Shown: positions 1 through 9,037 of the stretch, piece by piece | Numbering within the stretch: the first letter of the stretch is position 1 | Layout: every line of letters begins with the position of its first letter | Assembly: GCA_030016455.1 (NCBI GenBank) | Contig: JASEJH010000007.1 | Coordinates: 3,480 to 18,010 of the forward strand | DNA: 14,531 nucleotides | Direction: 5' to 3' | Source: Thermoanaerobacteraceae bacterium | GTDB taxonomy: Bacteria > Bacillota > Desulfotomaculia > Desulfotomaculales > Ammonificaceae | Made by a program: the position numbers and the translations under genes | Notes under the pieces: generated by a model | The model's input: the letters and a program-made list of their open reading frames with translations, nothing else | Told to the model about the DNA's origin: nothing | Databases searched by the model: none

Positions 1-18
1 GGTGAAGAGGCGGTTTAG
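1..18 (+). CDS. rpsB: 3' end of the upstream gene, probably rpsB (ribosomal protein S2)
   Basis: Only five codons and a TAG stop are visible in frame 1 (residues GEEAV). Acidic, glutamate-rich C-termini are common for ribosomal protein S2, and rpsB almost always precedes tsf in bacteria. A hairpin terminator follows at once, which supports a real gene end here. Five residues cannot identify a protein, so the name rests on gene order only. Confidence 0.35.
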   Translation, partial: GEEAV

Positions 19-21
19 GGG

Positions 22-48
22 AAGGGGGGTAAATCACCCCCTTTTCTT
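22..48 (+). terminator. Intrinsic terminator between probable rpsB and tsf
   Basis: GGGGGT at 25-30 pairs with ACCCCC at 36-41 around a five-base loop. The stem can extend through G24-T42, A23-T43 and A22-T44, and TTTTCTT follows at 42-48. It lies four bases after the preceding stop codon. It could act as a full terminator or as an attenuator that lowers tsf expression relative to rpsB. Confidence 0.7.
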
Positions 49-83
49 ATGAAGCGCGTCGTGGAGACTGCACCCGGAGAATC

Positions 84-112
84 TTTTAAGGCGGCTTGTT
101 TTTGGTTATAAT
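84..112 (+). promoter_or_regulatory. Candidate sigma-A promoter for tsf
   Basis: A perfect TATAAT lies at 107-112. The best -35 at 17-base spacing is the weak TTTTAA at 84-89 (three of six consensus bases). It sits after the terminator at 22-48 and 42 bases before the tsf start, so it would allow tsf to be transcribed separately from rpsB. The -10 is convincing and the -35 is not. Confidence 0.5.
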
Positions 113-154
113 TGCCTTGTGAAAGAGTTTGGGCACTGAAGGAGGAGTAAAGGG

Positions 155-760
155 TTGGTGGAGATTTCGGCGAAGTTGGTGAAAGAACTGCGGGAACGGA
201 CTGGTGCGGGAATGATGGATTGCAAGAAAGCGCTGACCGAGACGGGCGGCGATATGGAGAAAGCGATCCTTTACTTGCGGGAAAAAGGGCTGGCTGCGGC
301 GGCAAAGCGCGCCGGAAGGGTTGCCAAGGAGGGGCTGGTTTCCGCGTACGTTCACCCCGGCAACCGCGTCGGCGTGCTGGTCGAGGTGAACTGCGAGACG
401 GACTTTGTGGCAAAGACGGAGGATTTTAAGAATTTCGTCCACGACATCGCGTTGCAGATTGCGGCGTCCCGTCCGGAATACATTTCCCGGGACGACCTCC
501 CGGCGGAAGTGATCGCCCGGGAAAAGGAGATCCTCCGGGCTCAGGCGCTCAACGAGGGCAAACCGGAGAAAGTGATTGAAAAGATGGTGGAAGGGCGTAT
601 CGAAAAGTTTTTCAAAGAAACCTGCCTGCTGGAGCAGCCGTTTATCAAGAACCCGGACGTGACGGTGAAGGACCTGTTGCACGAAATAATCGGGCGGATC
701 GGCGAAAACATCGTCATCAGGCGGTTCGTCCGGTACGAGTTGGGCGAAGGTGTGGATTAG
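155..760 (+). CDS. tsf: Translation elongation factor Ts
   Basis: EF-Ts is the cytoplasmic guanine-nucleotide exchange factor that regenerates EF-Tu-GTP during protein synthesis. The 201-residue product begins with the conserved N-terminal domain, including the family signature [16 protein letters not shown] at about residues 12-27, and has the second signature NCETDFV near residues 79-85. The length fits the short form found in Thermus and many Firmicutes rather than the about 283-residue E. coli form. The TTG at 155 is chosen because it gives the usual M-x-E-I start and lies seven bases after GGAGGAG (141-147). The GTG at 158 would be a possible alternative. It has its own candidate promoter upstream and is separated from pyrH by 103 bases. 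Confidence 0.97.
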   Translation: MVEISAKLVKELRERTGAGMMDCKKALTETGGDMEKAILYLREKGLAAAAKRAGRVAKEGLVSAYVHPGNRVGVLVEVNCETDFVAKTEDFKNFVHDIALQIAASRPEYISRDDLPAEVIAREKEILRAQALNEGKPEKVIEKMVEGRIEKFFKETCLLEQPFIKNPDVTVKDLLHEIIGRIGENIVIRRFVRYELGEGVD

Positions 761-840
761 AAGTAGGGGTTAAAGGTTGGCGGTCTACAGAATTCTGCGA
801 GTTGTGCGTGGAGTTCTGGAAGTTTTTGGCTCTTGAATTC
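758..840 (+). repeat. Degenerate purine-rich repeat tract and palindrome after tsf
   Basis: Starting at the tsf stop codon, the 103-base gap holds purine-rich, G/T-interrupted strings. GTTAAAGGTTGGCG at 769-782 differs by two transitions from GTTGGAGGTTGGCG at 8583-8596 after ispG. GAGTT recurs at 799-803 and 811-815. A perfect ten-base palindrome CAGAATTCTG lies at 788-797, and a second GAATTC at 835-840. The repeats resemble the heptamers of the inverted repeat at 12127-12230. No convincing promoter or terminator was found in the gap. Confidence 0.4.
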
Positions 841-857
841 TATTTCGGACAAGGTGA

Positions 858-2146
<1,289 letters not shown>

Positions 2147-2148
2147 CG

Positions 2149-2361
2149 GTGTTTGACGAGGTACTGGGATGGGAACTTGAAAGAGCCGCCGCCGTGGTTA
2201 AAAAAGCCGGCTTCGGCCTGCGGGTCATACCGACGCTGGCGCCAAAAGCAGAGCCGGTTGGGAAACCGCGGGTGGTCCGTGTGCGCGAAGCGGTTGGGGG
2301 AGAGGTGGAACTGGTGGTGGTATACTACCGGGAGCCGCCTTTGGCGCCGGAGAACCGTTAA
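2149..2361 (+). CDS. Small PASTA-like protein of unknown function
   Basis: A 70-residue protein starts at GTG, two bases after the frr stop, with a weak GGAAG ribosome site at 2137-2141 inside the frr end. The first half (W-E-L-E-R-A, then V-V-K-K-A-G-F at about 8-22) resembles the helix of a PASTA domain, and the second half (RVVRVREAVGGEVELVVVYY, about 41-60) resembles its closing strands. PASTA domains bind peptidoglycan or beta-lactams when extracellular, but this protein has no signal peptide or membrane helix, so any ligand is unknown. The tight spacing to frr, open frame and neighbour-like codon use support a real gene. The similarity was judged by eye and is an inference, and a plain hypothetical protein is equally defensible. 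Confidence 0.72.
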   Translation: MFDEVLGWELERAAAVVKKAGFGLRVIPTLAPKAEPVGKPRVVRVREAVGGEVELVVVYYREPPLAPENR

Positions 2362-2558
2362 GGACAACTGCGCGAGTTTCTCACTGCCTTTATGGTCTGG
2401 AAAAGTCGGGGACGGTTCGGATTATTCCGTAGTATGAACAAGAAAGGTGCGGGGCCGGAGTTGACAATCTTTTGCGGGGAAAGCTTGTCGGTAAATTCTG
2501 ACAGCGAGGACTGCCCTGGAGGTATGTTCTTCGGGGTATCAGGGGGCTGAGGCTGGCT
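2362..2558 (+). other. Gap before uppS, with a small hairpin and no clear promoter
   Basis: These 197 bases separate the PASTA-like gene from uppS, the only sizeable gap between frr and ispG. TGTCGG at 2486-2491 can pair with CTGACA at 2498-2503 (one G-U pair, six-base loop), without a T-run behind it. CGGA/TCCG with a TTAT loop lies within GTTCGGATTATTCCG near 2414-2428. A TTGACA at 2461-2466 lacks a -10 at any acceptable spacing. The gap may hold a promoter or processing site that I cannot define. Confidence 0.35.
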
Positions 2559-3350
2559 ATGCTGAAGGGTGCCGTCAACCGGCGCAGAGCAACCGAGAAG
2601 GACTTGCCGCGGGACGAAAAAACGCTGCGGTCCCTGCTTGACCCTTCCCGTTTGCCCCGGCACGTAGCCGTGATCATGGACGGGAACGGACGTTGGGCGG
2701 TAAAACGGGGCCTGCCGCGGAGCGTCGGCCACCGGGCCGGTGCCGACTCTTTGCGGGAAATAGTGCACCTCTGCGCGGAATTGGGCATCGGGGTTTTGTC
2801 GGCCTACGCCTTTTCTACCGAGAACTGGCGGCGCCCGTCCGAAGAGGTAAACTTCCTGATGAACCTTTTTGTCGAATACGCCGGGCGCGAAGTCGGGGAG
2901 TTAAAGCGCAACGGGATCCGAACCCGGGTTATCGGCCGGGTTGACGGGTTGCCGCCGGAAGTGCTGGATGCCGTGCGGATGCTGGAGGAAGAGACCAGGG
3001 AAGGGACGCGGCTGGTTCTGAATTTGGCCGTAAACTACGGGGCGCGCTGGGAGATTGTTGATGCTGTCCGGGCGATCGCGGGAGAGGTGCAGGCGGGCAA
3101 ACTGGAGCCGGAGGAGATAGACGAAGCCGTGATCGGCACCCACCTTTATACCGCGGGTCTTCCCGACCCCGACCTGCGTATCCGCCCGGCCGCTGAATTC
3201 CGGGTGAGCAACTTCCTGCTGTGGCAGCTTGCTTACACGGAGTTTTACATCACGCCGGTCCTGTGGCCCGACTTCGGCCGCGTGGATTTCCTGCAGGCAC
3301 TGGTAAGCTATCAGCGGCGCGAGCGCCGTTTCGGGGGGGTTAACCGTTAG
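2559..3350 (+). CDS. uppS: Isoprenyl transferase (undecaprenyl diphosphate synthase)
   Basis: UppS is a cis-prenyltransferase that extends farnesyl-PP with isopentenyl-PP to undecaprenyl-PP, the carrier for peptidoglycan and other wall polymers. The catalytic segment HVAVIMDGNGRWA lies at 35-47 with D41 as the expected catalytic aspartate. It is followed by AYAFSTENWRRP (82-93), LNLAVNYGARWEI (154-166) and the C-terminal DLRIRP..E.RVSNFLLWQLAYTEFY region (205-230). The usual R-T-G/S-G-E motif reads R-P-A-A-E at 209-213, keeping Arg and Glu but losing the Thr and Gly residues. The 263-residue length includes about 15 extra N-terminal residues compared with short members. GAGG at 2549-2552 lies six bases before the ATG. 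It abuts cdsA and stands in the usual frr-uppS-cdsA-dxr order. Confidence 0.96.
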   Translation: MLKGAVNRRRATEKDLPRDEKTLRSLLDPSRLPRHVAVIMDGNGRWAVKRGLPRSVGHRAGADSLREIVHLCAELGIGVLSAYAFSTENWRRPSEEVNFLMNLFVEYAGREVGELKRNGIRTRVIGRVDGLPPEVLDAVRMLEEETREGTRLVLNLAVNYGARWEIVDAVRAIAGEVQAGKLEPEEIDEAVIGTHLYTAGLPDPDLRIRPAAEFRVSNFLLWQLAYTEFYITPVLWPDFGRVDFLQALVSYQRRERRFGGVNR

Positions 3351-3351
3351 T

Positions 3352-4182
3352 TTGGCGCGGGTGCGTTTTTTAAGCCGCAGGACCGGCACCGGAGACGGTG
3401 ATAGATTGCTGTTGCGGGTAGTGAGTGCCGCCGTTGGCATCCCGGTGGTTATTCTGGCGGCCTGGTGGGGAAAGTGGCCGCTTCTTTTATTAGTAAGTGC
3501 TCTTTACTTCGCCGGTTTGCGGGAAATGCTGCGGCTGCTGAGCGGCGTAGGGCTAAAGCCCTCTCCGCTCCTGGCCTATCTGGGCGGGCTGATTCTGATT
3601 GTTGCCGCGTATGTGGGAAAGGAGCAGTATGCGGGGGCGATGGTCTACATCCTTTTGCTTTGTGTTCTGCCGCTGGTTTTTCTGTTTCCCCGCTACACAC
3701 CTCCGGAAGCGGGGGTTACCTTCGTCAGCGTCGCCTACCTGTCGCTCTTTGTTTACCTCTACCTGTTGCGGCTCCTGCCGGACGGATGGCACTGGTTGCT
3801 GCTGGCCCTTTTTTCCACCTGGGCTTTCGACACCGTGGCGTATCTCGCCGGGTGTTACTGCGGTACCCGGCGCCTGACGCCCCATTTGAGCCCCGGAAAA
3901 ACACTCGAGGGATTTGCGGCCGGCCTGACCGCAAGTGCGGCAACGTCGGCGCTCTTTGCATTCTGGCTGCCGGTGGGTCCGCTCGGCCTGTTCTTGCTCG
4001 GCCTGGCCGTAGGAGCTGTGGGGCAGGTTGGTGATCTGGTGATGTCGGCGATCAAACGGGCTACAGGGTACAAGGATACCGGTTCTTTGATTCCCGGGCA
4101 CGGGGGCGTTCTGGACCGGTTTGACAGTCTGCTGCTCACTGCGCCTCTGGTTTACGCAGCGGCGCGGTGGCTGGCAGGTTAG
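3352..4182 (+). CDS. cdsA: Phosphatidate cytidylyltransferase (CDP-diglyceride synthase)
   Basis: CdsA makes CDP-diacylglycerol from phosphatidate and CTP in the cytoplasmic membrane, the branch point for phospholipids. The 276-residue protein is built of hydrophobic helices from about residue 20 on. It carries the family segment LSPGKTLEGF (179-188) and the C-terminal signature S-A-I-K-R...KDTGSLIPGHGGVLDRFDS (232-259), which holds the active-site acidic residues. A TTG start one base after the uppS stop gives the full N-terminus, while a GTG at 3361 in the same frame is an alternative. The only Shine-Dalgarno-like string is a G-run at 3333-3339, 12 bases before TTG, so translation probably depends on coupling to uppS. 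The stop codon overlaps the ribosome site of the next gene. Confidence 0.95.
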   Translation: MARVRFLSRRTGTGDGDRLLLRVVSAAVGIPVVILAAWWGKWPLLLLVSALYFAGLREMLRLLSGVGLKPSPLLAYLGGLILIVAAYVGKEQYAGAMVYILLLCVLPLVFLFPRYTPPEAGVTFVSVAYLSLFVYLYLLRLLPDGWHWLLLALFSTWAFDTVAYLAGCYCGTRRLTPHLSPGKTLEGFAAGLTASAATSALFAFWLPVGPLGLFLLGLAVGAVGQVGDLVMSAIKRATGYKDTGSLIPGHGGVLDRFDSLLLTAPLVYAAARWLAG

Positions 4183-4192
4183 GAGGTAGCGT

Positions 4193-5263
4193 ATGCCCGA
4201 GTGGCTTCGGCGATTGCTTTACCTGACGGCGGGAATCGTAGCCGTTTCTTTTTTAACGGTGCTGGCCCTGGTGGTTTTGCGCTACGCGCTGGTGGCCCTG
4301 CTGCCGTTTATTATCGCCGGCCTTTTTACGCTGTTGATGGAGCCGATGGTCCGGTTTTTGGGACGGCGGTTGCCGCGCGGCCTCGCGGTTTTGCTGACGA
4401 TGACCATCTTTTTTGCCAGCGCCGGTCTCGTGGTGACGTTGCTGGTGGTGCACCTGATCAGCGAACTCGGGGAACTGTCGAGCCGCCTGCCGGGCTACAT
4501 CAGCGAGTTCCAGCAGGTGTTGAGGGTGGTAATCGAAAAGGCGCGCGAGAGTTACGGTGCCCTGCCGCCCGAGGCGGTACTTTACCTGGAGGACGCGATC
4601 GGCACGGCGGGCGCCAGTGCCGGGCAAACGCTCCGGGTGGTCGTCAATTCTTTGCTCGGCTTCCTGGGTTCGCTCCCGAACGCGGCCCTGGTGGTAATCG
4701 TAAGCCTCCTGGCGACTTACTTCATGAGCCGCGACCGGGCGATTTTGAGCAGGTTCTGGCTGCGGGTGATCCCGGCACCCTTCGGAGAACAGTCGCTTCG
4801 CATGGGGCGGGAAGCGTTCGGAGCATTTCTGGGCTACCTCAAGGCCCAGGCGGTTTTAGTAACCCTGACCACGATTCTGGCCACCGCGGGACTCTACATC
4901 CTGAAGGTGAATTACGCCCTGACGCTCGGCCTGCTGGTCGGATTTTTCGACATTTTGCCGGTGCTTGGCCCGAGCGCCATTTTCATTCCGTGGGTAATCC
5001 TGGCCTTTTTTACGGGAGCCAAGTCCTTGGCGGTGAAATTGCTGATTCTCTACGCGGTGGTCTTCGGCACCCGGCAGCTCTTTGAGGCGCGGGTGGTGGC
5101 ACTGAGCCTGGGTCTTCACCCGCTGGCGGTGCTCATCGGGATGTACGCCGGGCTCAAGCTTCTCGGGGTGGCGGGACTGGTTCTGGGACCGGTCGTCGTA
5201 ATTCTGGTGCAGGCTGCTTACAAAGCGACTGTGACTTCCTGGGGGAAGAAACCGGATCTCTAA
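4193..5263 (+). CDS. YtvI-like membrane protein, AI-2E/PF01594 permease family
   Basis: The 356-residue protein has two hydrophobic hairpins at the N-terminus (about 7-55 and 65-95), a hydrophilic helical stretch (about 96-155), and several more membrane segments to the end. The C-terminal region [15 protein letters not shown] (about 261-275), followed by a long run ending [28 protein letters not shown] (written here as the recognised pattern, about 311-338), is typical of the PF01594 family, most like the sporulation integral membrane protein YtvI. Transport substrates in this family are mostly unproven. The ATG is five bases after GGAGGT (4182-4187), which overlaps the cdsA stop. It sits between cdsA and dxr and is probably co-transcribed. 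A sporulation role is inferred from family resemblance only. Confidence 0.88.
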   Translation: MPEWLRRLLYLTAGIVAVSFLTVLALVVLRYALVALLPFIIAGLFTLLMEPMVRFLGRRLPRGLAVLLTMTIFFASAGLVVTLLVVHLISELGELSSRLPGYISEFQQVLRVVIEKARESYGALPPEAVLYLEDAIGTAGASAGQTLRVVVNSLLGFLGSLPNAALVVIVSLLATYFMSRDRAILSRFWLRVIPAPFGEQSLRMGREAFGAFLGYLKAQAVLVTLTTILATAGLYILKVNYALTLGLLVGFFDILPVLGPSAIFIPWVILAFFTGAKSLAVKLLILYAVVFGTRQLFEARVVALSLGLHPLAVLIGMYAGLKLLGVAGLVLGPVVVILVQAAYKATVTSWGKKPDL

Positions 5264-5286
5264 AGGACGGGAGCGGGGTAGGAGGT

Positions 5287-6450
5287 TTGGCGCGCGAGCT
5301 TGTTATTTTGGGAAGCACCGGTTCGATCGGGCGCCAGGCGCTTGACCTGGTGCAGCAGTTTCCGGAAAGGTTCCGCGTCCGCGGGCTGGCGGCGGGGAAG
5401 AACTGGCGCCTCTTGTTAGAACAGACGGTATGTTTCCGGCCGGAGGCGGTTGCTCTCCAGGAAGAAGAGGACGCGGCACGCCTGCGGGCGGCTTTGCCCC
5501 CGGGGCTGGAGCCGGCGGTTTTCTGGGGGGAGGAAGGGCTGGAACGCATTGCCACCTTGCCGGGTGCGGATACCGTGCTGACGGCCGTGGTCGGGGCTGC
5601 GGGGTTGAGGCCCACGCTTGCGGCGATCGAGGCGGGCAAGAACATCGCCCTGGCGAACAAGGAAACGCTCGTCGCGGCCGGGGAGATTGTCACCCGCCGC
5701 GTGCGGGAACGGGGGGTCCGCCTCCTGCCGGTTGACAGCGAACATTCCGCCGTCTGGCAGTGCCTGGACGGGCGGTGGGACGTGGCGCGGGTCATTCTTA
5801 CGGCTTCCGGGGGACCGTTTCGGGAGTACAGCCGGGAGGCACTGGCGGAAGTAACGCCGGAGATGGCCCTCAGACACCCTACTTGGCGGATGGGTCCCAA
5901 GATTACGATTGACTCGGCGACGCTGATGAACAAAGGCCTGGAGGTAATTGAGGCCCACTGGCTATTCGGGGTCGATTATGATAACATTAGGGTGCTGGTG
6001 CATCCCCAGAGCGTGGTGCACGGGATGGTCGAGTTCGCGGACGGCAGTATTCTCGCCGGCTTGAGCATTACCGATATGCGCCTGCCGATATTGTATGCGT
6101 TGAGCTATCCGGAAAGGCTGGCAAACACGCTGCCGCGGCTCGACCTCAGTGCAGTTGGCAAGCTTACCTTCGAAGAACCAGACCGGGAGCGTTTTCCCGC
6201 GCTTGCTCTGGCGGTCGGTGCGGGCAGGGCCGGGGGGACGATGCCGGCGGTTTTAAACGCCGCCAACGAAACCGCGGTGGAGGCGTTCCTGAGCGGCCGG
6301 ATTCCTTTCACCTGGATTCCGAAGGTGGTGGAAAAGGTGATGGCCGCGCACAAAATCAAGGAGGGACCTGATTTGGCGGATATTATCGCCGCCGATTCCT
6401 GGGCGAGGGCGAAGGCGGCAGAAGTCATCGGGGAGTGCGGGGAATGCTGA
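5287..6450 (+). CDS. dxr: 1-deoxy-D-xylulose 5-phosphate reductoisomerase
   Basis: Dxr (IspC) converts DXP to 2-C-methyl-D-erythritol 4-phosphate with NADPH, the first committed step of the MEP isoprenoid pathway. The NADPH-binding GSTGSIG lies at 9-15, ANKETLV at 123-129, and the metal site D150-S-E152 in VDSEHSA. SGGPFR follows at about 174-179, then [20 protein letters not shown] at 206-225 with E219 as the third metal ligand. The 387-residue length is normal. The TTG at 5287 is needed to keep the first Rossmann strand, and no in-frame start was found upstream. A strong GGAGG at 5281-5285 ends only one base before the TTG, too close for normal use. The GGGG at 5275-5278 is better placed. 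The end overlaps rseP by seven bases. Confidence 0.96.
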   Translation: MARELVILGSTGSIGRQALDLVQQFPERFRVRGLAAGKNWRLLLEQTVCFRPEAVALQEEEDAARLRAALPPGLEPAVFWGEEGLERIATLPGADTVLTAVVGAAGLRPTLAAIEAGKNIALANKETLVAAGEIVTRRVRERGVRLLPVDSEHSAVWQCLDGRWDVARVILTASGGPFREYSREALAEVTPEMALRHPTWRMGPKITIDSATLMNKGLEVIEAHWLFGVDYDNIRVLVHPQSVVHGMVEFADGSILAGLSITDMRLPILYALSYPERLANTLPRLDLSAVGKLTFEEPDRERFPALALAVGAGRAGGTMPAVLNAANETAVEAFLSGRIPFTWIPKVVEKVMAAHKIKEGPDLADIIAADSWARAKAAEVIGECGEC

Positions 6451-7490
6451 CCGTTGTCGCCGGAATCATCGTTTTTGGCGTGCTTATTTTTTTCCACGAA
6501 ACCGGGCATTTTCTCGCTGCCCGCCTGGCGGGCATCGGGGTCCACGAGTTCAGCATCGGTTTCGGACCGCGCCTCTGGGGCTTCACACGCGGAAAAACCG
6601 CCTACAACCTGCGGGCGATTCCCTACGGCGGTTTTGTGCGCCTTGTGGGGATGGACCCGCGCGAGGAAGAACGCGACGCGCCGTACAGTTTCGCCCGCAA
6701 GACCGTGGGTCAGCGGTTATTCGTGATGGTCGCGGGGCCGGCGATGAATTTCGTGCTCGCCGTGTTTGCCCTGGCGGTGGTCTTCTATTACCAGGGAATA
6801 CCCGTGATCATTCCCGGGGTCGCTCAGGTGACGGAGGTTCTGCCCGGCTATCCCGCCGCGGCGGCCGGAATAAGGGCGGGAGACCGGATCGTGGCCGTTG
6901 ACGGGCAGCCGGTCCGCGACTGGCGGAGCGTTTCCTGGAGCATCGCCAAAAGCCCGGGCAGCAAAAAGGTGCTGACGGTTGAGCGGGACGGGCGCCGCTT
7001 TGACGTGGTGCTGGTCCCGCGCCTCGAAGAAGGAGGCCAGGGAAGGGCGGGCTTCCTGGTCTCACCGGTGATTGTCCAGAAAAGGGCCGGGCCGTTCAAG
7101 GCTCTGGCCGCCGGTGGGGAATACACCTGGCGGATCACCGGACTCATCCTGGAATTTTTAGGGAAAATGGTGATCGGACAGGCGCCGGCGGACGTAGGGG
7201 GGCCGGTGCGGGTGGTGGTTGAAATTGGAAAAGCCGCTGAATCAGGTTTGTTTGCCCTGATCCAGCTCACCGCTTTTCTGAGCATCAACCTGGGGCTTTT
7301 CAACCTGCTGCCGGTTCCCGCGCTGGACGGTGCGCGGGCCGGTTTCCTGTTGTGGGAAGGGATCACCCGCCGTCCCGTCGATCCGGAAAAAGAGAACCTC
7401 GTCCACCTGGTGGGGTTCGCTTTCCTGCTCCTGCTGATGGTGGTGGTTACCTACCGCGACTTCGTGCAGTTGTCCAACGGCATCCAGTAG
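6444..7490 (+). CDS. rseP: RIP zinc metalloprotease RseP/RasP (site-2 protease family)
   Basis: This membrane protease cuts substrates within the bilayer; family members release sigma factors by cleaving anti-sigma factors and clear signal peptide remnants. The HExxH zinc motif is HETGH at 18-22 in the first helix. A membrane helix at about 92-115 is followed by a PDZ domain at about 125-195, and the third zinc ligand is D295 in [12 protein letters not shown] (287-298), where the usual second glycine of LDGG is alanine. The ATG at 6444 is preferred because GGGGAGTG (6430-6437) precedes it by six bases and the hydrophobic N-terminus begins there. A GTG at 6435 is in frame but would consume that site. 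It overlaps dxr in the string ATGCTGA. Length 348 is typical. Confidence 0.95.
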   Translation: MLTVVAGIIVFGVLIFFHETGHFLAARLAGIGVHEFSIGFGPRLWGFTRGKTAYNLRAIPYGGFVRLVGMDPREEERDAPYSFARKTVGQRLFVMVAGPAMNFVLAVFALAVVFYYQGIPVIIPGVAQVTEVLPGYPAAAAGIRAGDRIVAVDGQPVRDWRSVSWSIAKSPGSKKVLTVERDGRRFDVVLVPRLEEGGQGRAGFLVSPVIVQKRAGPFKALAAGGEYTWRITGLILEFLGKMVIGQAPADVGGPVRVVVEIGKAAESGLFALIQLTAFLSINLGLFNLLPVPALDGARAGFLLWEGITRRPVDPEKENLVHLVGFAFLLLLMVVVTYRDFVQLSNGIQ

Positions 7491-7499
7491 GAGGAACGA

Positions 7500-8564
7500 A
7501 TGACGCGGCGCTTATCACGGCCGGTTTATGTGGGTGGAGTGCAAATAGGCGGCGGAGCGCCGGTGGCGGTCCAGTCCATGACCAAGACCGACACCCGCGA
7601 CGTGGCGAAGACGGTGGCGCAGATCCGGGAACTCGCAGCCTGCGGCTGCGAGATAATCCGGGTAGCGGTTCCGGACGCCGAGGCGGCGGCGGCGTTAAAG
7701 GAGATCAAGGCGGCGTCTCCCATCCCGGTGATTGCCGACATTCACTTTGATTATCGCCTCGCGCTCGCGGCGCTTGCGGCCGGGGTGGACGGTCTGCGGC
7801 TCAATCCCGGGAACATCGGCAGGCGCGACCGGGTGCGGCTGGTGGTCCGGGAGGCCAAAGCGCGCGGCGTGCCGATCCGCATCGGGGTGAACGCCGGCTC
7901 CCTGGAGCGCCGGCTGCTTGAGAAACACGGCGGGGTTACGGCGGAGGCGATGGTGGAAAGCGCCCGCGACCACGTTGCCCTGCTCGAGGAAATGGACTTC
8001 ACCGCCATCAAGGTATCGGTCAAGGCGGCGGAGGTGCCGCTGATGGTCGCCGCTTACCGGAAATTAGCCCGGGAGATTGACTACCCGCTCCACGTCGGGG
8101 TGACCGAAGCGGGAACCCTCCGGGCCGGTCTGGTCAAATCGGCGCTTGGCATTGGGATGTTGCTGGCCGAGGGGATCGGGGACACCATCAGGGTATCACT
8201 GACGGCAGAGCCCCGGCACGAGGTTTGGGCAGGTTGGGAAATCCTTAAAGCCCTGGGCCTGCGGCAGCGGGGGGTGGAACTGGTTTCCTGCCCGACCTGC
8301 GGGCGGTGTGAAATAGACCTCGTGGGCATTGCCGCCGCGGTGGAAGAGCGGCTTCAGGGGGTTACCACGCCGTTGAAGGTGGCGGTGATGGGGTGCGTGG
8401 TCAACGGTCCCGGCGAGGCGCGGGATGCCGATGTCGGAATTGCCGGCGGCAAGGGTGTGGGCCTGCTTTTCCGCAAGGGGGAGCCGGTGCGTACCGTGCC
8501 GGAGGCGGCGCTGGTGGAAGAGCTGATCAAAGAGATCCGGGCGATGGGGATCCCCGGCGTGTGA
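7500..8564 (+). CDS. ispG: 4-hydroxy-3-methylbut-2-en-1-yl diphosphate synthase (GcpE)
   Basis: IspG is the [4Fe-4S] enzyme that reduces MEcPP to HMBPP, the penultimate MEP-pathway step, using flavodoxin or ferredoxin electrons. The N-terminal TIM-barrel part includes VAVQSMTKTDTRD (22-34), IADIHFDY (78-85), LRLNPGNIG (99-107) and IRIGVNAGSLE (127-137). The cluster ligands are visible as C264 and C267 in SCPTCGRC, C299 in GCVVNGPGE, and E306. At 354 residues it is the compact bacterial form, without the insertion seen in plant and Chlamydia enzymes. GGAGG at 7490-7494 overlaps the rseP stop and lies five bases before the ATG. It is the last gene of the tsf-ispG block here. Confidence 0.97.
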   Translation: MTRRLSRPVYVGGVQIGGGAPVAVQSMTKTDTRDVAKTVAQIRELAACGCEIIRVAVPDAEAAAALKEIKAASPIPVIADIHFDYRLALAALAAGVDGLRLNPGNIGRRDRVRLVVREAKARGVPIRIGVNAGSLERRLLEKHGGVTAEAMVESARDHVALLEEMDFTAIKVSVKAAEVPLMVAAYRKLAREIDYPLHVGVTEAGTLRAGLVKSALGIGMLLAEGIGDTIRVSLTAEPRHEVWAGWEILKALGLRQRGVELVSCPTCGRCEIDLVGIAAAVEERLQGVTTPLKVAVMGCVVNGPGEARDADVGIAGGKGVGLLFRKGEPVRTVPEAALVEELIKEIRAMGIPGV

Positions 8565-8582
8565 GAGGGCGTTCCCAAAGGA

Positions 8583-8596
8583 GTTGGAGGTTGGCG
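8583..8596 (+). repeat. Copy of a post-stop purine-rich repeat after ispG
   Basis: GTTGGAGGTTGGCG begins 19 bases after the ispG stop and matches GTTAAAGGTTGGCG at 769-782 after tsf, except for two A/G transitions. Its first nine bases also occur in the left arm of the large inverted repeat at 12146-12154. It reads as two consecutive heptamers (GTTGGAG, GTTGGCG). Confidence 0.45.
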
Positions 8597-8723
8597 TCAG
8601 AGTTTAGGATTCGGACTCCGACCCGGCACCGCAGTATTTCCCGGAGGCTTCCCCGAGCACCTTCTGGTGTCCCAATCCTTGCAGCGCAGCCTTTTTCCGC
8701 GGGTTAAGTGCCGGGCCTGAAAC

Positions 8724-8757
8724 CGCCGCATTTCTGAACGGCGTCTCTCTCTTTTTC
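8724..8757 (+). terminator. Possible terminator of the tsf-ispG block
   Basis: CGCCG at 8724-8728 pairs with CGGCG at 8739-8743 around a ten-base loop, followed by the pyrimidine-rich tail TCTCTCTCTTTTTCC (8744-8758). The stem is short and the T-run begins late, so efficiency is doubtful. It is the best candidate within 200 bases after ispG. Confidence 0.35.
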
Positions 8758-8828
8758 CTGGGGTTACCCGAACCCGGACAAGCTGGAGCGAGTATAGATC
8801 GGCGATAATTTTTGGGGGAGTGCCCCAT

Positions 8829-8928
8829 GCCCAGCACTCAGAAGATGTCTCTGATATGACGGCACCATGGCTTTAGGTCTTCTGTGCAAGCTGTTAACAT
8901 TAAAAAAATGTTGGACTGAGTGCTTGGC
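8829..8928. repeat. Inverted-repeat-bounded element 1 of the ispG-galU gap
   Basis: GCCCAGCACTCAG at 8829-8841 and CTGAGTGCTTGGC at 8916-8928 are inverted repeats with one mismatch in 13 positions, enclosing 74 bases. The interior contains a smaller hairpin, AACATT/AATGTT, near 8895-8911. No reading frame fits within it and no flanking target-site duplication is visible. It could be a MITE-like remnant, a structured RNA or a pair of protein-binding sites. Confidence 0.6.
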
Positions 8929-9037
8929 GCCACGAAGGATGAAAATGGGCGAATAGACCTGTAAGCTGGTCACTTAGATGCAGAAGAGTAACATAAACCG
9001 GAACGCGGCGAGGAGCGAGCAGTACAAGGAAGGCGCA

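Noticed and set aside
788..840. The two GAATTC palindromes in the tsf-pyrH gap as an operator pair
   Set aside because: Six-base palindromes are frequent, only one is extended, and no promoter was found beside them.
2461..2489. TTGACA at 2461-2466 as a uppS promoter
   Set aside because: No -10-like hexamer lies at 16-19 bases; the nearest AT-rich string (GTAAAT at 2491) is too far.
2518..2550. Eight-codon leader peptide (ATG 2524 to TGA 2548) before uppS
   Set aside because: Its GGAGG is only one base from the ATG, there is no run of regulatory codons, and no attenuator structure follows.
8608..8808. A 66-codon open stretch on the + strand after ispG, with an open stretch on the opposite strand as well
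   Set aside because: No ATG, GTG or TTG start was found in the + frame, there is no ribosome site, and neither translation resembles a known protein or a proS remnant.
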